In this document: piece after piece, positions 37,018 to 47,298 of the stretch | Layout of the letters: every line of letters begins with the position of its first letter | How positions within the stretch are numbered: position 1 is the stretch's first letter | Assembly (NCBI GenBank): GCA_030431825.1 | Contig: JAUIIJ010000016.1 | Coordinates: forward strand, 22,437-86,436 | Origin: Alphaproteobacteria bacterium | GTDB lineage: Bacteria; Pseudomonadota; Alphaproteobacteria; Rhodobacterales; Rhodobacteraceae | Direction of reading: 5' to 3' | Length of the DNA stretch: 64,000 bases | Program-made: the position numbers and the translations under genes | The notes under the pieces: model-generated | Databases searched by the model: none | Told to the model about the DNA's origin: nothing | What the model saw: the letters and a program-made list of their open reading frames with translations, nothing else

Positions 37018-38712
37018 TTACTTGCGGTACCAGTCGGCGACATTCCACAATTCGGAATCCCACACGTTCATGATGACGCCGCCCAGAGAATTCGCCTGTG
37101 CAGAGTTGCGGCCCCGGTGCGTCAGCGGGATCATGATATATTCCTGCATCAGGATATCATTCAGCTCTTTGGCGAGGCGGGCGCGCTCGTTAAGGTCGCC
37201 GGTAACGGCCATTTCGGCCACCAGCGCATCGTATTCTTCCGAGCAGAAGCGCATCATGTTGTTGCCCTGCCACTGGGTTTCCGGACGCGGAAACTCTTCG
37301 CAGATCCAATTGGCCATGTAGGCCTCGGGGTCGGTGCCGTCAAAGTTGTTGGTGAACATCTCGATATCGGCAAAGAACTTCTGGAACGTATCGGGCGAGC
37401 CGGGATCGGACCCGAAGAACACCGACGCATCGATGCTGCGCAGTTCGGTCTCGACGCCGATCTGCGACCACCAGTCCTTGATCAGCGCCTGGTAATCCTG
37501 CCGTACCGCATTGACCGAGGTCTGGAACAGGATCGACAGGCGCACGCCATCCTTGGCGCGGATGCCATCGGGGCCGCGTACCCATCCCGCCTCGTCCAGC
37601 AGCTTGTTGGCTCCGTCGATATCCTGCACAAGGCACCCGTCATTGGCGGTGGACGCATAGATCGCGGGTGCCGGCAGCACGTTGCAGGTGAGCTTGCCGA
37701 AATCACCATAACCGATTTCCGTCAGCAGGGCGCGGTCGATGGCCATGGACAAGGCCTGGCGCACCGCCTTGTCGGTCATGAAGGGGTGCGGATGCTTGGC
37801 GGTGCCGCGCTCGTCACCAAGAGCGGGGTCCACATCGGTCAGGTTGACATGAAGGCGCTCGACCTGGGTGCCGAAATCGACGATGTTCCTGCCCATACCG
37901 GCCTCTTCCATGCGTTTGAGCACTTCGGGCGCCAGTTGCAGGTTCCAGGCATAATCGAACTCGCCGGTTTCCATTACCGCACGGCCCGCCGCCGCGGCAT
38001 CGCCGCCGCCTTTCAGCGTCATGGTCGCAAAGGCGGGCTTGTCCGGATCGCGATAATTTTCATTTGCCGCGAGGGTGACCACGTCGTTCGGGCGGAATTC
38101 GGTCACGGTGAACGGGCCGGTGCCGATCGGATTGAAGTTGGCTTCGGTGCATTCCGGTGCCTTGGGGCCAAGGCAATCCTTGAACTGCGCCTTCTGGATG
38201 ACGGGCGCCTGGGCGCCGACAAACGGGCCATAGGGGAACGGCTTGGCCACGCCGAACCTGATGACAACTGTCCGCTCGTCCGGGGTTTCCACATCGATGA
38301 CATCGCCGAATTTCTCGGATTGGGCACATCCGCCGCCCTCAGCGGTGCAGTATTCCCAGGTGAATTTCACGTCCTCGGAGGTGACGGGCGTGCCGTCTGA
38401 CCACAACAGCCCCTCCTTGAGCGTCCATGTGATCGATTTCAGATCCTCGGTGACACCGCCATTCGCGACCGTCGGCACGTCCTCCGCGAGCCAGGGCACG
38501 ATGTTGCCGTCCTGATCGTAGCGTGCAAGCGGCTCGATCACCAGCGAAGCGGCTTCTAGGTCCTTGGTGCCACCGGAAAGATAGGGGGTCATGATAGACG
38601 GTGCTTGCCAGTAGATCACCTTGAGTTCGCCGTCCGATCCACGCTCTGCAAACGCTGCGGGTGCAATCGCCGTTCCTGCGATTGCACCAAGCAACAGGGC
38701 TCTGATAGTCAT
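37018..38712 (-). CDS. Peptide ABC transporter substrate-binding protein
   Basis: 564 residues, SBP family 5 (DppA/OppA type). The signal peptide MTIRALLLGAIAGTAIAPAA ends near residue 22 at AFA. The body has ASLVIEPLARYDQDGNIVPW near residue 70 and WTLKEGLLWSDGTPVTSEDV near residue 112, the family signature, which captures peptides in the periplasm. The ATG at 38712 precedes the signal; an earlier in-frame methionine would bury it. First gene of the minus-strand transporter operon, divergent from the ATPase gene. Confidence 0.94.
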   Translation of the reverse strand: MTIRALLLGAIAGTAIAPAAFAERGSDGELKVIYWQAPSIMTPYLSGGTKDLEAASLVIEPLARYDQDGNIVPWLAEDVPTVANGGVTEDLKSITWTLKEGLLWSDGTPVTSEDVKFTWEYCTAEGGGCAQSEKFGDVIDVETPDERTVVIRFGVAKPFPYGPFVGAQAPVIQKAQFKDCLGPKAPECTEANFNPIGTGPFTVTEFRPNDVVTLAANENYRDPDKPAFATMTLKGGGDAAAAGRAVMETGEFDYAWNLQLAPEVLKRMEEAGMGRNIVDFGTQVERLHVNLTDVDPALGDERGTAKHPHPFMTDKAVRQALSMAIDRALLTEIGYGDFGKLTCNVLPAPAIYASTANDGCLVQDIDGANKLLDEAGWVRGPDGIRAKDGVRLSILFQTSVNAVRQDYQALIKDWWSQIGVETELRSIDASVFFGSDPGSPDTFQKFFADIEMFTNNFDGTDPEAYMANWICEEFPRPETQWQGNNMMRFCSEEYDALVAEMAVTGDLNERARLAKELNDILMQEYIMIPLTHRGRNSAQANSLGGVIMNVWDSELWNVADWYRK

Positions 38713-38978
38713 GTCGTTCTCCTTGTTGGACGCTTTCGCGCCTTGTCCCCGCATGAAACTGCGGGTGTTTCTTGTGCTGCAACAGGGACATGCAGGAGAC
38801 AGGATGACGGGTTAAAGCAACATGATGTTCGGGCGACATCCCTTGCGACACTTGTCTGCTTATCGAAACAGAGTTTGAAAAAAATGCAAGAGTTGCCTTT
38901 CCTTAATTCAACCGGGGGGTTTGACAGCGGTGGCGCTTGCGCCGTAGCCTTCGAACTTGTCAATCCCGGAGAACGTCT
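38713..38978. promoter_or_regulatory. Divergent control region of the peptide transporter
   Basis: 266 bases between the binding-protein gene and the ATPase gene. TTGACA at 38921-38926 is a perfect -35 box on the plus strand, but the matching -10 near 38945 (TAGCCT) is poor. An AT-rich tract lies at 38865-38915. Confidence 0.4.
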
Positions 38979-40799
38979 TTGCTGGATCAACCGATTGCGC
39001 AGATCAAGGGGCTGAAGGTCGAATTCCAGACCAAGGATGGACCGGTGGTCGGTGTCGAGGATGTCTCCTTTGACGTCAATCCCGGCGAAACCGTCTGTAT
39101 CGTCGGAGAGTCGGGGTCCGGCAAATCGGTGACATCGCTTTCCCTCATGCGGCTGGTCGAATTCGGTGGCGGCCGCATCGGTGCGGGGCGGCTGATTTTC
39201 GATCGTCGTGACGGCGGGCAGCTCGACGTCGTGCAGGCCGACCAGGACCTGATGCGACAGATCCGCGGCAATGAGATCGGGATGATCTTTCAGGAGCCGA
39301 TGACCGCGCTCAATCCGGTGTTCACGGTCGGGCGGCAACTCACCGAAGGCTTGCGGGTGCACAAGGGGCTGTCAAGGGCCGAAGCCGGGGAGCGCGCGTT
39401 GGCGTTGCTGCGCGAGGTGCGGATCCCCGAACCGGAACGGCGGCTGAAACAATATCCGCATGAACTGTCCGGGGGCATGCGGCAACGCGTGGTCATCGCC
39501 ATGGCGATGGCCTGCGAACCCCGGCTGTTGATCGCCGATGAACCGACCACGGCGCTGGATGTCACGATCCAGGCCGAAATCCTCGCGCTGATGGACCGCC
39601 TGAAGCGCGAGACCGGCACGGCGGTGATGTTCATCACCCATGATATGGCGGTGGTCGCGCAGATGGCCGACCGCGTGATCGTCATGTTCCGTGGTCACAA
39701 GGTCGAGGAAGGCAGCGTCGAGCAGATCTTCGAGGCGCCGCAACATGACTATACCAAGGCGCTGCTGGCGGCGGTGCCCAAGCTTGGCGAGATGCGCGGC
39801 AAGAGCGCGCCGGAACCGATGAAACTGCTGGGGGCGCACGCGCAGAAAATCGCCCCGATCACCGGCACGGATGACGTTTTGCTGACAGTGCGCAACCTGA
39901 CGACGCGTTTTCCGGTCAAGGGCGGATTTTTCAGGCGGACGGTTGCCAATGTTCACGCGGTCGAGGACCTGTCCTTTACCCTCAATCGCGGCCAGACGCT
40001 CAGCCTCGTGGGCGAGTCGGGGTGTGGCAAGTCCACCGCCGGCCGCTCGATCCTGCGTCTCGTCGAGCCCATGTCAGGGGAAATCGACCTGGATGGTGTC
40101 GATATCCTGGAACTTGACGCACGCGGATTGCGTGACGCGCGGCTGGACATGCAGATGATCTTTCAGGATCCTTTCGCCTCGCTCAATCCGCAGATGCAGT
40201 TGATGGACCAGGTGGCCGAGCCGCTGCGCAATTACGGCTCCAATTCCGCCGCATCGATTCGTGACCGGGTGGCGATGTTGTTCGATCGGGTCGAACTGCC
40301 GCGCGGTTTCATGCGCCGCTATCCGCATGAACTTTCGGGCGGACAACGTCAGCGGGTGGCCATCGCCCGCGCGCTGGCGCTCAATCCCAAGCTGATCATC
40401 GCCGATGAGGCGGTCAGCGCGCTGGACGTGTCGGTGCAGGCGCAGGTTCTGAACCTGATGATGGAGCTGCAGGCGGAGCTCGGCCTGTCCTTTCTGTTCA
40501 TCAGCCATGACATGGCCGTGGTCGAGCGGGTCAGCCATCAGGTCGGCGTGATGTATCTGGGCCGGATCGTCGAACTCGGGCCGCGCGCCCGGGTCTTCGA
40601 GAATCCGCAGCACCCCTATACCCAGGCCTTGATGAAGGCGGTTCCGATTGCAGACCCGCGTCGGCGCAAATCCGAGAAAGACCTTGATTTCAAGCCGATC
40701 CCGTCGCCGATCCACGGCGTCGATTACCAGCCTGCCCCGTCGCTCTATGACGAGGTCGAGCCGGGGCATTATGTTCTGACGACTGACAGTGGCTACTGA
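38979..40799 (+). CDS. Peptide ABC transporter, fused double ATP-binding protein
   Basis: 606 residues: two ABC ATPases in one chain, corresponding to DppD plus DppF. First domain: Walker A GESGSGKS near residue 41, signature LSGGMRQR, Walker B LLIADEPTTALD. Second domain: GESGCGKS near residue 346, LSGGQRQR, and LIIADEAVSALD, where A replaces the usual P. The start is TTG at 38979, with GGAG eight bases upstream; no ATG is available before the conserved sequence. Its stop shares one base with the argE-like start. Confidence 0.92.
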   Translation: MLDQPIAQIKGLKVEFQTKDGPVVGVEDVSFDVNPGETVCIVGESGSGKSVTSLSLMRLVEFGGGRIGAGRLIFDRRDGGQLDVVQADQDLMRQIRGNEIGMIFQEPMTALNPVFTVGRQLTEGLRVHKGLSRAEAGERALALLREVRIPEPERRLKQYPHELSGGMRQRVVIAMAMACEPRLLIADEPTTALDVTIQAEILALMDRLKRETGTAVMFITHDMAVVAQMADRVIVMFRGHKVEEGSVEQIFEAPQHDYTKALLAAVPKLGEMRGKSAPEPMKLLGAHAQKIAPITGTDDVLLTVRNLTTRFPVKGGFFRRTVANVHAVEDLSFTLNRGQTLSLVGESGCGKSTAGRSILRLVEPMSGEIDLDGVDILELDARGLRDARLDMQMIFQDPFASLNPQMQLMDQVAEPLRNYGSNSAASIRDRVAMLFDRVELPRGFMRRYPHELSGGQRQRVAIARALALNPKLIIADEAVSALDVSVQAQVLNLMMELQAELGLSFLFISHDMAVVERVSHQVGVMYLGRIVELGPRARVFENPQHPYTQALMKAVPIADPRRRKSEKDLDFKPIPSPIHGVDYQPAPSLYDEVEPGHYVLTTDSGY

Positions 40800-41977
40800 T
40801 GGAATCGCGGCCGACCCGGATCACGCCGCTTGAACTGATGACACGGCTCATCAGCTTTCCCACGGTGAGCAGCGAGACCAACCTGCCGTTGATCGATTGG
40901 GTTGCGGGCTATCTCGACGATCACGGCATTGTCGCGCATCGTTGGGTCGATCCCGTGCAACCGCACAAGGCGGCGCTGTTTGCGCATGTCGGTCCGCTGG
41001 AACCGGGGGCGGTGGTGCTGTCGGGGCATACCGACGTGGTGCCTGTCGCGGGTCAGGACTGGCAAAGCGACCCCTTTACCGTGGTCGAAAGGGGCGGGCG
41101 CTATTACGGGCGCGGCACCTGTGACATGAAAGGGTTCGACGCCATCGCCATCTGGGCGCTGGTCGAGGCACAGGCGCGCGGGGTAAAGCGCCCGCTGCAA
41201 CTGGCGCTGAGCTTTGACGAAGAGATCGGCTGCACCGGGGCGCCGCCGATGATCGCGGCAATGCAGCAGACGCTGCCCGGGGGACGCGCGGTGATCGTGG
41301 GCGAACCGTCGATGATGAAGGCGGTCACCGGTCACAAGGGCGGGCATGGCTACTCCGTTCATGTCCGTGGTTTCGAGGTGCACAGTTCGCTGTTGCCCAG
41401 CGGCGTCAGCGCCATTCTGGAAGCGGGGCGGATTCTCGAATGGGTGAACGCCACGAATGCAGAACTGCAGGCGGCAGAGCCGACCCCGGTCGCGGCGATG
41501 TTCACGCCGCCGTTCACGACCTTGCATGTCGGGGCGATCCAGGGCGGAACCGCGCACAACATCACCGCCAAGGATTGCCGGCTGGAATTTGAAATACGGC
41601 CGGTCCCGGGCGAGGATTCCGGCGCGTGGAAGCAGCGTTTCATCGACAGGTTGCACGAGATCGAGACGGGGATGCGGCGCATTCACCCGGACTGCGGTAT
41701 CGATGTTGTCCCGGTGTTCGACGTGCCGGGGTTGCGCCCGGAGACCGATGGAGAGGCCGAGGCGCTGGTGCGGGCCATCACCGGCGACAATGCCGCACAT
41801 GTGGTCAGCTATGGCACCGAAGCCGGACAGTTCCAGGACGCGGGCTATTCCGCCGTGGTCTGTGGGCCGGGCGACATTGCACAGGCACATCAGCCCAACG
41901 AGTACATCGAAATAGCGCAGTTTCAGGCCGGCGTCGATTTCATGGAAAAGCTGCTGGCGAGGTTGCAGCAGGGCTAG
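40799..41977 (+). CDS. argE: M20 deacylase annotated as acetylornithine deacetylase
   Basis: 392 residues, M20 metallopeptidase. LSGHTDVVPVAGQDW near residue 80 holds the first zinc ligands; GRGTCDMKGFDAIAIW follows, then FDEEIGCTGAPP with the catalytic Glu pair and YGTEAGQFQDAGY near residue 340. It matches the ArgE type, which removes acetyl from N-acetylornithine. It starts inside the TGA of the peptide-transporter ATPase, so here it may act on imported N-acyl amino acids or peptides rather than in arginine synthesis; the symbol is provisional. Confidence 0.85.
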   Translation: MESRPTRITPLELMTRLISFPTVSSETNLPLIDWVAGYLDDHGIVAHRWVDPVQPHKAALFAHVGPLEPGAVVLSGHTDVVPVAGQDWQSDPFTVVERGGRYYGRGTCDMKGFDAIAIWALVEAQARGVKRPLQLALSFDEEIGCTGAPPMIAAMQQTLPGGRAVIVGEPSMMKAVTGHKGGHGYSVHVRGFEVHSSLLPSGVSAILEAGRILEWVNATNAELQAAEPTPVAAMFTPPFTTLHVGAIQGGTAHNITAKDCRLEFEIRPVPGEDSGAWKQRFIDRLHEIETGMRRIHPDCGIDVVPVFDVPGLRPETDGEAEALVRAITGDNAAHVVSYGTEAGQFQDAGYSAVVCGPGDIAQAHQPNEYIEIAQFQAGVDFMEKLLARLQQG

Positions 41978-42074
41978 CAGCCGTCGGCACGGATCCGGTT
42001 GAGCGTTGCAGGGCAGAGGCGTAGAACATGGGGCAGGTCCGCTCGACGCCTTGCAAGAATCAGGAGATATTCCC

Positions 42075-43238
42075 ATGCCAGTCAAGAACCGCTTTGCAGA
42101 AATGCAGGATGAGATCACTGCCTGGCGTCGCGATATTCACCAGAATCCCGAAATCCTGTTCGAGACCCACCGCACCAGCGCGCTTGTCGCGGACAAGTTG
42201 AAAGCCTTCGGCTGTGACGAGGTGGTGACCGGGATCGGTCGCACAGGAGTTGTCGGGATCATCAAAGGCAAAACCGACACGCAGGGCAGGGTGATCGGAT
42301 TGCGGGCGGATATGGATGCACTGCCGATCCACGAGGCGACGGGGCTTGAATATGCCAGCAAGACGGATGGTGCGATGCATGCCTGTGGCCATGACGGGCA
42401 TACCGCGATGCTGTTGGGGGCTACCAAATACCTTGCAGAGACCCGGAATTTCGATGGCACCGTGGTGGTGATTTTCCAGCCCGCCGAAGAAGGCGGCGGC
42501 GGTGGGCGCGAAATGTGCGAAGATGGCATGATGGAGCGGTGGGGCATTCAGGAGGTGTATGGAATGCACAACTGGCCGGGGCAGCCCGTCGGCAGTTTCG
42601 CGATCCGACCAGGTGCCTTTTTTGCCGCCACCGACCAGTTCGACATCACGCTGAAAGGGCGGGGAGGTCATGCCGCCAAGCCGCATGAGACAGTCGATAC
42701 CACGGTGATGGCGTCGCATGCCGTGCTGTCGCTACAAACCATTGCCAGCCGCAATGCCGATCCGGTGGATCAGGTCGTCGTTTCGGTAACGTCGTTTGAA
42801 ACTTCGTCAAAGGCGTTCAATGTCATTCCGCAAGAGGTCCAGCTCAGGGGCACGGTGCGCACCATGAGCGCCGCCATGCGCGACTTGGCCGAACAGCGGA
42901 TCAAGGAGATCTGCACCGGGGTCGCGGCGACATTTGGCGGTGAGGCGGAGGTGACCTATTACCGTGGCTATCCGGTGATGGTGAACCATGACGAGCAGAC
43001 GGCCTTTGCCGCCGATGTGGCGCGGCAGGTCGCCGGCGCCTGTGAAGACGCGCCGCTGGTGATGGGGGGCGAGGACTTTGCGTTCATGCTCGAAGAGCGG
43101 CCGGGCGCCTATATTCTTGTTGGAAATGGCGATACGGCACCGGTGCATCACCCGGAATACAACTTCAACGACGAGACGATCCCCGCCGGGTGCAGCTGGT
43201 GGGCCGGGATCGTCGAACAGCGGATGCCGGCGGCCTGA
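42075..43238 (+). CDS. M20 amidohydrolase, hippurate hydrolase type
   Basis: 387 residues, M20D amidohydrolase (HipO/IAA-amino-acid hydrolase type). It cleaves N-acyl amino acids. Signatures: RRDIHQNPEILFETHRTS near residue 18, GLRADMDALPIHE, HACGHDGHTAMLLGA with zinc-binding residues, FQPAEEGGGGG, and MGGEDFAFM near the end. AGGAG precedes the ATG by nine bases. It follows the argE-like gene by 97 bases on the same strand, and probably belongs to the same uptake-and-hydrolysis unit. Confidence 0.92.
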   Translation: MPVKNRFAEMQDEITAWRRDIHQNPEILFETHRTSALVADKLKAFGCDEVVTGIGRTGVVGIIKGKTDTQGRVIGLRADMDALPIHEATGLEYASKTDGAMHACGHDGHTAMLLGATKYLAETRNFDGTVVVIFQPAEEGGGGGREMCEDGMMERWGIQEVYGMHNWPGQPVGSFAIRPGAFFAATDQFDITLKGRGGHAAKPHETVDTTVMASHAVLSLQTIASRNADPVDQVVVSVTSFETSSKAFNVIPQEVQLRGTVRTMSAAMRDLAEQRIKEICTGVAATFGGEAEVTYYRGYPVMVNHDEQTAFAADVARQVAGACEDAPLVMGGEDFAFMLEERPGAYILVGNGDTAPVHHPEYNFNDETIPAGCSWWAGIVEQRMPAA

Positions 43239-43293
43239 TACCGGATGCGTGTAAAAGGCGTCGGTGCGCGCAGCCGGTCCCTTGATACGAGCG

Positions 43294-44337
43294 TCAGCCG
43301 GCTTGCCAAAGCTGGCGATAGACGGCTTCGATCCCCTCGGCCTCGGTTGCGGCGCTGAAGCGCGTGCAGGCGACCTCGCGCGCCGCCGCCGACATCCCGG
43401 CGTAGCGGGCGCCATCGGTCAGAAGGCCGAATGTGACATCGGCGACCTGATCCGGGCTGTCCTGGTCAACGATCACACCGGTGCGTCCATCGACCGAGAA
43501 GGCGCGGTAATATCCGGCGTCGCTGCCGATGAAGGGCAGGCCGCTCGCCATGCCTTCGAGTGGAACCATGCCGTAGCCTTCGTACCGCGGGAGCTGCACC
43601 ACAAGCGACAGGGCGCGCATCAGCGACGGCAGCCGATCCGCAGGAACCTCACCCGGAAACAGGATCCTGTCGGTGAGCCGCGCTGCCGCGATCTGTTCCT
43701 GCAATTGCTGCTGGAACCCGGCATGTTCGCGCGTCGCCCGTCCGATCACCAGCGCGACGGTGCCGGGCAGCCTGGGCAGCAGGCGCAGCATGGCGGCGAC
43801 GAACCGGTCCGTGCCCTTTTCCGGGCGAATGCGGCCCACGGTTGCGAGCCCCATCGTGCCGCCGTACCCAAGAGCCGCCCAGTCCGCCGCGCGGTCGCGT
43901 GCCGGGGTGAACAGCTCTGTATCGACCCCGTGCGGCACCACTGCGCGGACGTGGGGCACAAACCCTGCCGCCGAGTGGGTCGTCGCGATCACCGCGTCCA
44001 TGCGGCTGATCAACCAGCGGGGATAGGCCGAGTGCCGACGCTGCGCCGCCGAGGTGAACACGATCCGGATGGGCAGGCGCAGAACGTCACGGGCCCAGAT
44101 CGCTGCCCGCATTTCCGGATTGCGGCGCACATGCCAGATCGAAAAGGGACGATCCGGCGGCGGGGTCCGGGACAAGGCGCGTGCTCTTGCGACGGAGATC
44201 GGCGCGGGGCAACCGGGCAGGGGGTGGCCCACAAGATGCAGGTCGTGAAACCGCGCCTGCTGTCTCAGCACATTTGCGGCGGTTGCCGACACCCCGGTGA
44301 AGCGCGGGTTCAGGTTCGTCACGAACAGTTCAGCCAC
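43294..44337 (-). CDS. Glycosyltransferase family 4
   Basis: 347 residues, GT-B fold. The N-terminus opens VAELFVTNLNPRFTGVSATA from a GTG at 44337 that overlaps the waaA stop (GTGGCTGA). The nucleotide-sugar domain has ATVGRIRPEKGTDRFVAA near residue 165 and RYEGYGMVPLEGMASGLPF near residue 250, the GT4 E-x7-E region. Following waaA in an overlapping run, it probably adds a sugar to the lipopolysaccharide core; donor and acceptor are unknown. Confidence 0.9.
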   Translation of the reverse strand: MAELFVTNLNPRFTGVSATAANVLRQQARFHDLHLVGHPLPGCPAPISVARARALSRTPPPDRPFSIWHVRRNPEMRAAIWARDVLRLPIRIVFTSAAQRRHSAYPRWLISRMDAVIATTHSAAGFVPHVRAVVPHGVDTELFTPARDRAADWAALGYGGTMGLATVGRIRPEKGTDRFVAAMLRLLPRLPGTVALVIGRATREHAGFQQQLQEQIAAARLTDRILFPGEVPADRLPSLMRALSLVVQLPRYEGYGMVPLEGMASGLPFIGSDAGYYRAFSVDGRTGVIVDQDSPDQVADVTFGLLTDGARYAGMSAAAREVACTRFSAATEAEGIEAVYRQLWQAG

Positions 44338-45637
44338 GGGGCGCAAGCCCCAGGGCCGAACAGAGCGTGGTGACCAGACCGGCCAGCTTGTCCTGCTGGC
44401 TGGAAACGAAGGCACGTGCCGCGGCGCGTGCCTGTTCCAGGGCGGCCGGATCGTCCAGCCAGCCGCGCATCCCGTTTGCGAGGCCCGCCGCGTCGGAAAC
44501 TTCGACCGCGCCGCCCATGGCCAGCAGGGGAGCATAGGTTTCGGCGAAATTGCTGACATGCGGGCCGGTCATCACTGCCGCCCCGGCCTGTGCAACCTCG
44601 TAGGGATTGTGGCCCCCGATGGGGCGCAGCGAGCCTCCGAGAAACACCAGCGGGCTGAGCGCATACCATGTTCCGGTCTCGCCCAGGGTGTCAGCCATGT
44701 AGACCTGTGTGTCGGCGGTGACCGGCTCCTGCGCGGTGCGGCGTGCCATGCTCAGCCCCGCGTCGCGCACCAGTGTTGCAACGTCATCCCCGCGTTCCGG
44801 ATGGCGCGGCACCAGTATCAGGCACAGGTCCGGGTGATCCTGAAGCAGCGCCCGATGCGCCTGAAGCACCACCTGTTCCTCGCCGGGATGTGTCGAACTG
44901 GCAACCCAGGCCGGGCGATCGCCGAGGGCGCGCCGCGTCTGTTCCAGCGTGTCGTGATCCACGGGCAGAGGCGCAGAGGTGGCCTTGAGGTTGCTGCCCA
45001 CCTCGACCCGCGCGGGATCGGCCCCGATCGACAGCAGCCTGTCGGCGATCTCGGCATTCTGTGTCAGCATCAGGTCGAAACGGTCGAGCACGAAACGCGC
45101 AGTCGCCGGCGCTTTCTGCCAGGTTGCGGCGGATTTTTCCGAGAGGCGCGCGTTGAGCAGGGCGAGCGGAACACCGCGGTTGTGCCCTTCGGCGAGAATA
45201 CCGGGCCATAATTCGCTTTCGACAAAGATACCTGCGTCGGGTCGCCAGTGATCGTAAAACCGGCGGATCGGACCGGGCGCGTCCAGCGGCGCAAATTGAT
45301 GCCGGGTGCGCGGCGGCAGCCGCCGCGCGATCAGCGCCGCCGAGGTCGCGGTGCCGCTGGTGATGAGAAACTCCGCATCCGTCAGATAGTCGCCCATATG
45401 CGTGATCAGGGTGAGCACCGACAGGCTCTCTCCGACACTTGCCGCGTGAAACCAGATCAACCGCCCGGTTGGGCGGTGTTCGCTGGCATTGCCCAGACGC
45501 TCGTGCATGCGGCGCGGGCTCACGTCATGGCGGCGCAGCTTGCGCGACACCAGCAGATAGGCCAGCGGCGACAACACCCTCGCGGCGCCGCGATAAAGGT
45601 GAAACAGAGCCGTCGGCCTGGCGACGGGGCGGGCCAT
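44330..45637 (-). CDS. waaA: 3-deoxy-D-manno-octulosonic acid (Kdo) transferase
   Basis: Adds Kdo to lipid A in lipopolysaccharide synthesis, at the inner membrane. 435 residues. LIWFHAASVGESLSVLTLI near residue 60, the donor-site ASSTHPGEEQVVLQAH near residue 247, and LGGSLRPIGGHNPYEVAQAG near residue 345 are diagnostic. A hydrophobic N-terminal segment anchors it. The ATG shares a base with the moaA stop. A GT4 glycosyltransferase follows with an eight-base overlap. Confidence 0.95.
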   Translation of the reverse strand: MARPVARPTALFHLYRGAARVLSPLAYLLVSRKLRRHDVSPRRMHERLGNASEHRPTGRLIWFHAASVGESLSVLTLITHMGDYLTDAEFLITSGTATSAALIARRLPPRTRHQFAPLDAPGPIRRFYDHWRPDAGIFVESELWPGILAEGHNRGVPLALLNARLSEKSAATWQKAPATARFVLDRFDLMLTQNAEIADRLLSIGADPARVEVGSNLKATSAPLPVDHDTLEQTRRALGDRPAWVASSTHPGEEQVVLQAHRALLQDHPDLCLILVPRHPERGDDVATLVRDAGLSMARRTAQEPVTADTQVYMADTLGETGTWYALSPLVFLGGSLRPIGGHNPYEVAQAGAAVMTGPHVSNFAETYAPLLAMGGAVEVSDAAGLANGMRGWLDDPAALEQARAAARAFVSSQQDKLAGLVTTLCSALGLAPRG

Positions 45638-46644
45638 CAGCCGCCCGTGTGGCTCATGTGGCGCGACATCTGCCCGTCCGGGCGCTGGCGGGAATAGTCG
45701 AAATCATGGCCCTTGGGCTTGTGCGCAATGGCCGCCCGGATTGCCTCGCGCAAGGGGGCTTCGGTGTCGGGGTGATCGCGCAGCGCGGCGCGCAGGTCCG
45801 CGTTGTCTTCCTGCCCCAGGCACATGAACAACTCGCCCGTGCAGGTCAGCCGCACGCGATTGCAGCTTTCGCAGAAATTATGGGTCAGCGGCGTGATGAA
45901 ACCGATTTTCTGCCCGGTCTCTTCGAGGCGGACATAACGCGCGGGCCCGCCAGTGCGTTCTGCCAGATCGGTAACGGTGTAATGCTCGGCATAGGTGCGG
46001 CGCACATCCTTGAGTGACCAGTATTGCCCGATCCGGTTCTCGTTCCCGATGTCGCCCATCGGCATGACCTCGATCCAGGTCAGATCCATGTCCCGTTCGG
46101 CGCACCACTCCGTGATTGCCGGCAGTTCCTCTTCGTTGAACCCCTTGAGCGCGACTGCGTTGATCTTGACCCTCAGACCAGCGCGCTGGGCGGCGTCGAT
46201 ACCGCGAATGACCTGCGGAAGACGGCCCCAGCGGGTCACTTCCGCAAATTTGGCATCATCCAGCGTGTCGAGCGAGATATTCACCCGGCGCACGCCTGCG
46301 GCATAGAGGTCATCCGCAAAGCGCTCAAGCTGACTGCCATTTGTGGTCAGGGTCAACTCCCTCAGCGCGCCGCTGTCCAGATGACGGGTCATCGAGTCGA
46401 AAAACGTCATGATGCCTTTGCGCACCAGCGGTTCACCACCGGTAATGCGCAGCTTCTCCACGCCAAGCCCGATGAAGGTGGAACACATGCGGTCCAGTTC
46501 CTCCAGCGTCAGAAGTTCTTTCTTGGGCAGAAAGGTCATGTTTTCCGACATGCAATAGACACAGCGAAAATCACACCGGTCGGTGACGGAAACGCGCAGA
46601 TAGGTAATGGCGCGGGCAAAGGGATCAATCAGGGGCGCAGTCAT
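45637..46644 (-). CDS. moaA: GTP 3',8-cyclase MoaA
   Basis: Radical SAM enzyme of molybdenum cofactor synthesis; it converts GTP to a cyclic intermediate with MoaC. 335 residues. The N-terminal 4Fe-4S motif is CDFRCVYC near residue 29, with GGEPLVRKG. The second cluster lies in [19 protein letters not shown]. The ATG at 46644 ([12 protein letters not shown]) starts where homology begins. The molybdenum hydroxylase iorAB elsewhere in the window needs this cofactor. It precedes waaA, with no functional link. Confidence 0.95.
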   Translation of the reverse strand: MTAPLIDPFARAITYLRVSVTDRCDFRCVYCMSENMTFLPKKELLTLEELDRMCSTFIGLGVEKLRITGGEPLVRKGIMTFFDSMTRHLDSGALRELTLTTNGSQLERFADDLYAAGVRRVNISLDTLDDAKFAEVTRWGRLPQVIRGIDAAQRAGLRVKINAVALKGFNEEELPAITEWCAERDMDLTWIEVMPMGDIGNENRIGQYWSLKDVRRTYAEHYTVTDLAERTGGPARYVRLEETGQKIGFITPLTHNFCESCNRVRLTCTGELFMCLGQEDNADLRAALRDHPDTEAPLREAIRAAIAHKPKGHDFDYSRQRPDGQMSRHMSHTGG

Positions 46645-46752
46645 GTGGTATAGGTAAAGCGCGGGCCGCGACGCGACAAGGGGCATAAGGTCGGAGTTCC
46701 GCAAATACGCGCATAATCACACGCCGGGGCGATTGCCCGCGTTTCCGTGCGT

Positions 46753-47298
46753 TCATTCCGGCAGGATGCCCGTGGGCAGACCATCGATGGTCTTTCGGTT
46801 TCGTTCATCCCAATAACTGGAAATCCCATCCGTCCCGCGATCTTGCGTCCACTTGTCGAGCGTGTCCCGTTCGCCCTCGAAGGACATGAAAGGAACCTGA
46901 TATCCGCAGGACGCCTGTACGAGATCGACGGTCAGGTCATAGACCTGCCGCGCGCCGATATGCGGCGGAAATCGACGGTTCAGATCGTGCCAGTCGTGAT
47001 CGCGGGGGTGAACGGTGCGGGCCCGACCGTATGCGCGCAGGATCAGGGGGCGCCTTTCAAAGCTGCACCACATCACGGTCATGCGATTGACCCGCGCCAG
47101 ATGACCGGCGGTTTCATTGCCCGACCCCGTCAGGTTGCGCCAGACGAGCCGGGTCGCAGAAAGCACGCGCAGCGAGTCACCGCCTTTCGGCGAGAGATTG
47201 ACCCGCCCGCTCTCATCGGCCGTGGCGACAAAGAACAGATGCTGAGCCGCGATGAACTCCTGGTGCCTGTCATCGAGACTGTCGAATTGCCTGGCCCT
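46753..47298 (-). pseudogene. PPOX-class flavin protein, start codon apparently lost
   Basis: The open frame encodes about 181 residues of a pyridoxamine-5'-phosphate-oxidase-like split-barrel: FDSLDDRHQEFIAAQHLFF, LSPKGGDSLRV, LVWRNLTGSGNETAGHLARV, then a conserved tail to GILPE. The frame begins right after the in-frame glmS TAG (47299-47301) and has no ATG, GTG or TTG before the conserved part. The first codons are AGG GCC AGG; one base change from ATG could explain this. A GTG at 47166 would lose about 44 residues of the fold. The gene may be silenced, or the base miscalled. Confidence 0.7.

Noticed and set aside
46753..47166. PPOX gene starting at GTG 47166
   Set aside because: It would remove about 44 residues that match the family N-terminus, so the truncated call is unlikely to be the real product.
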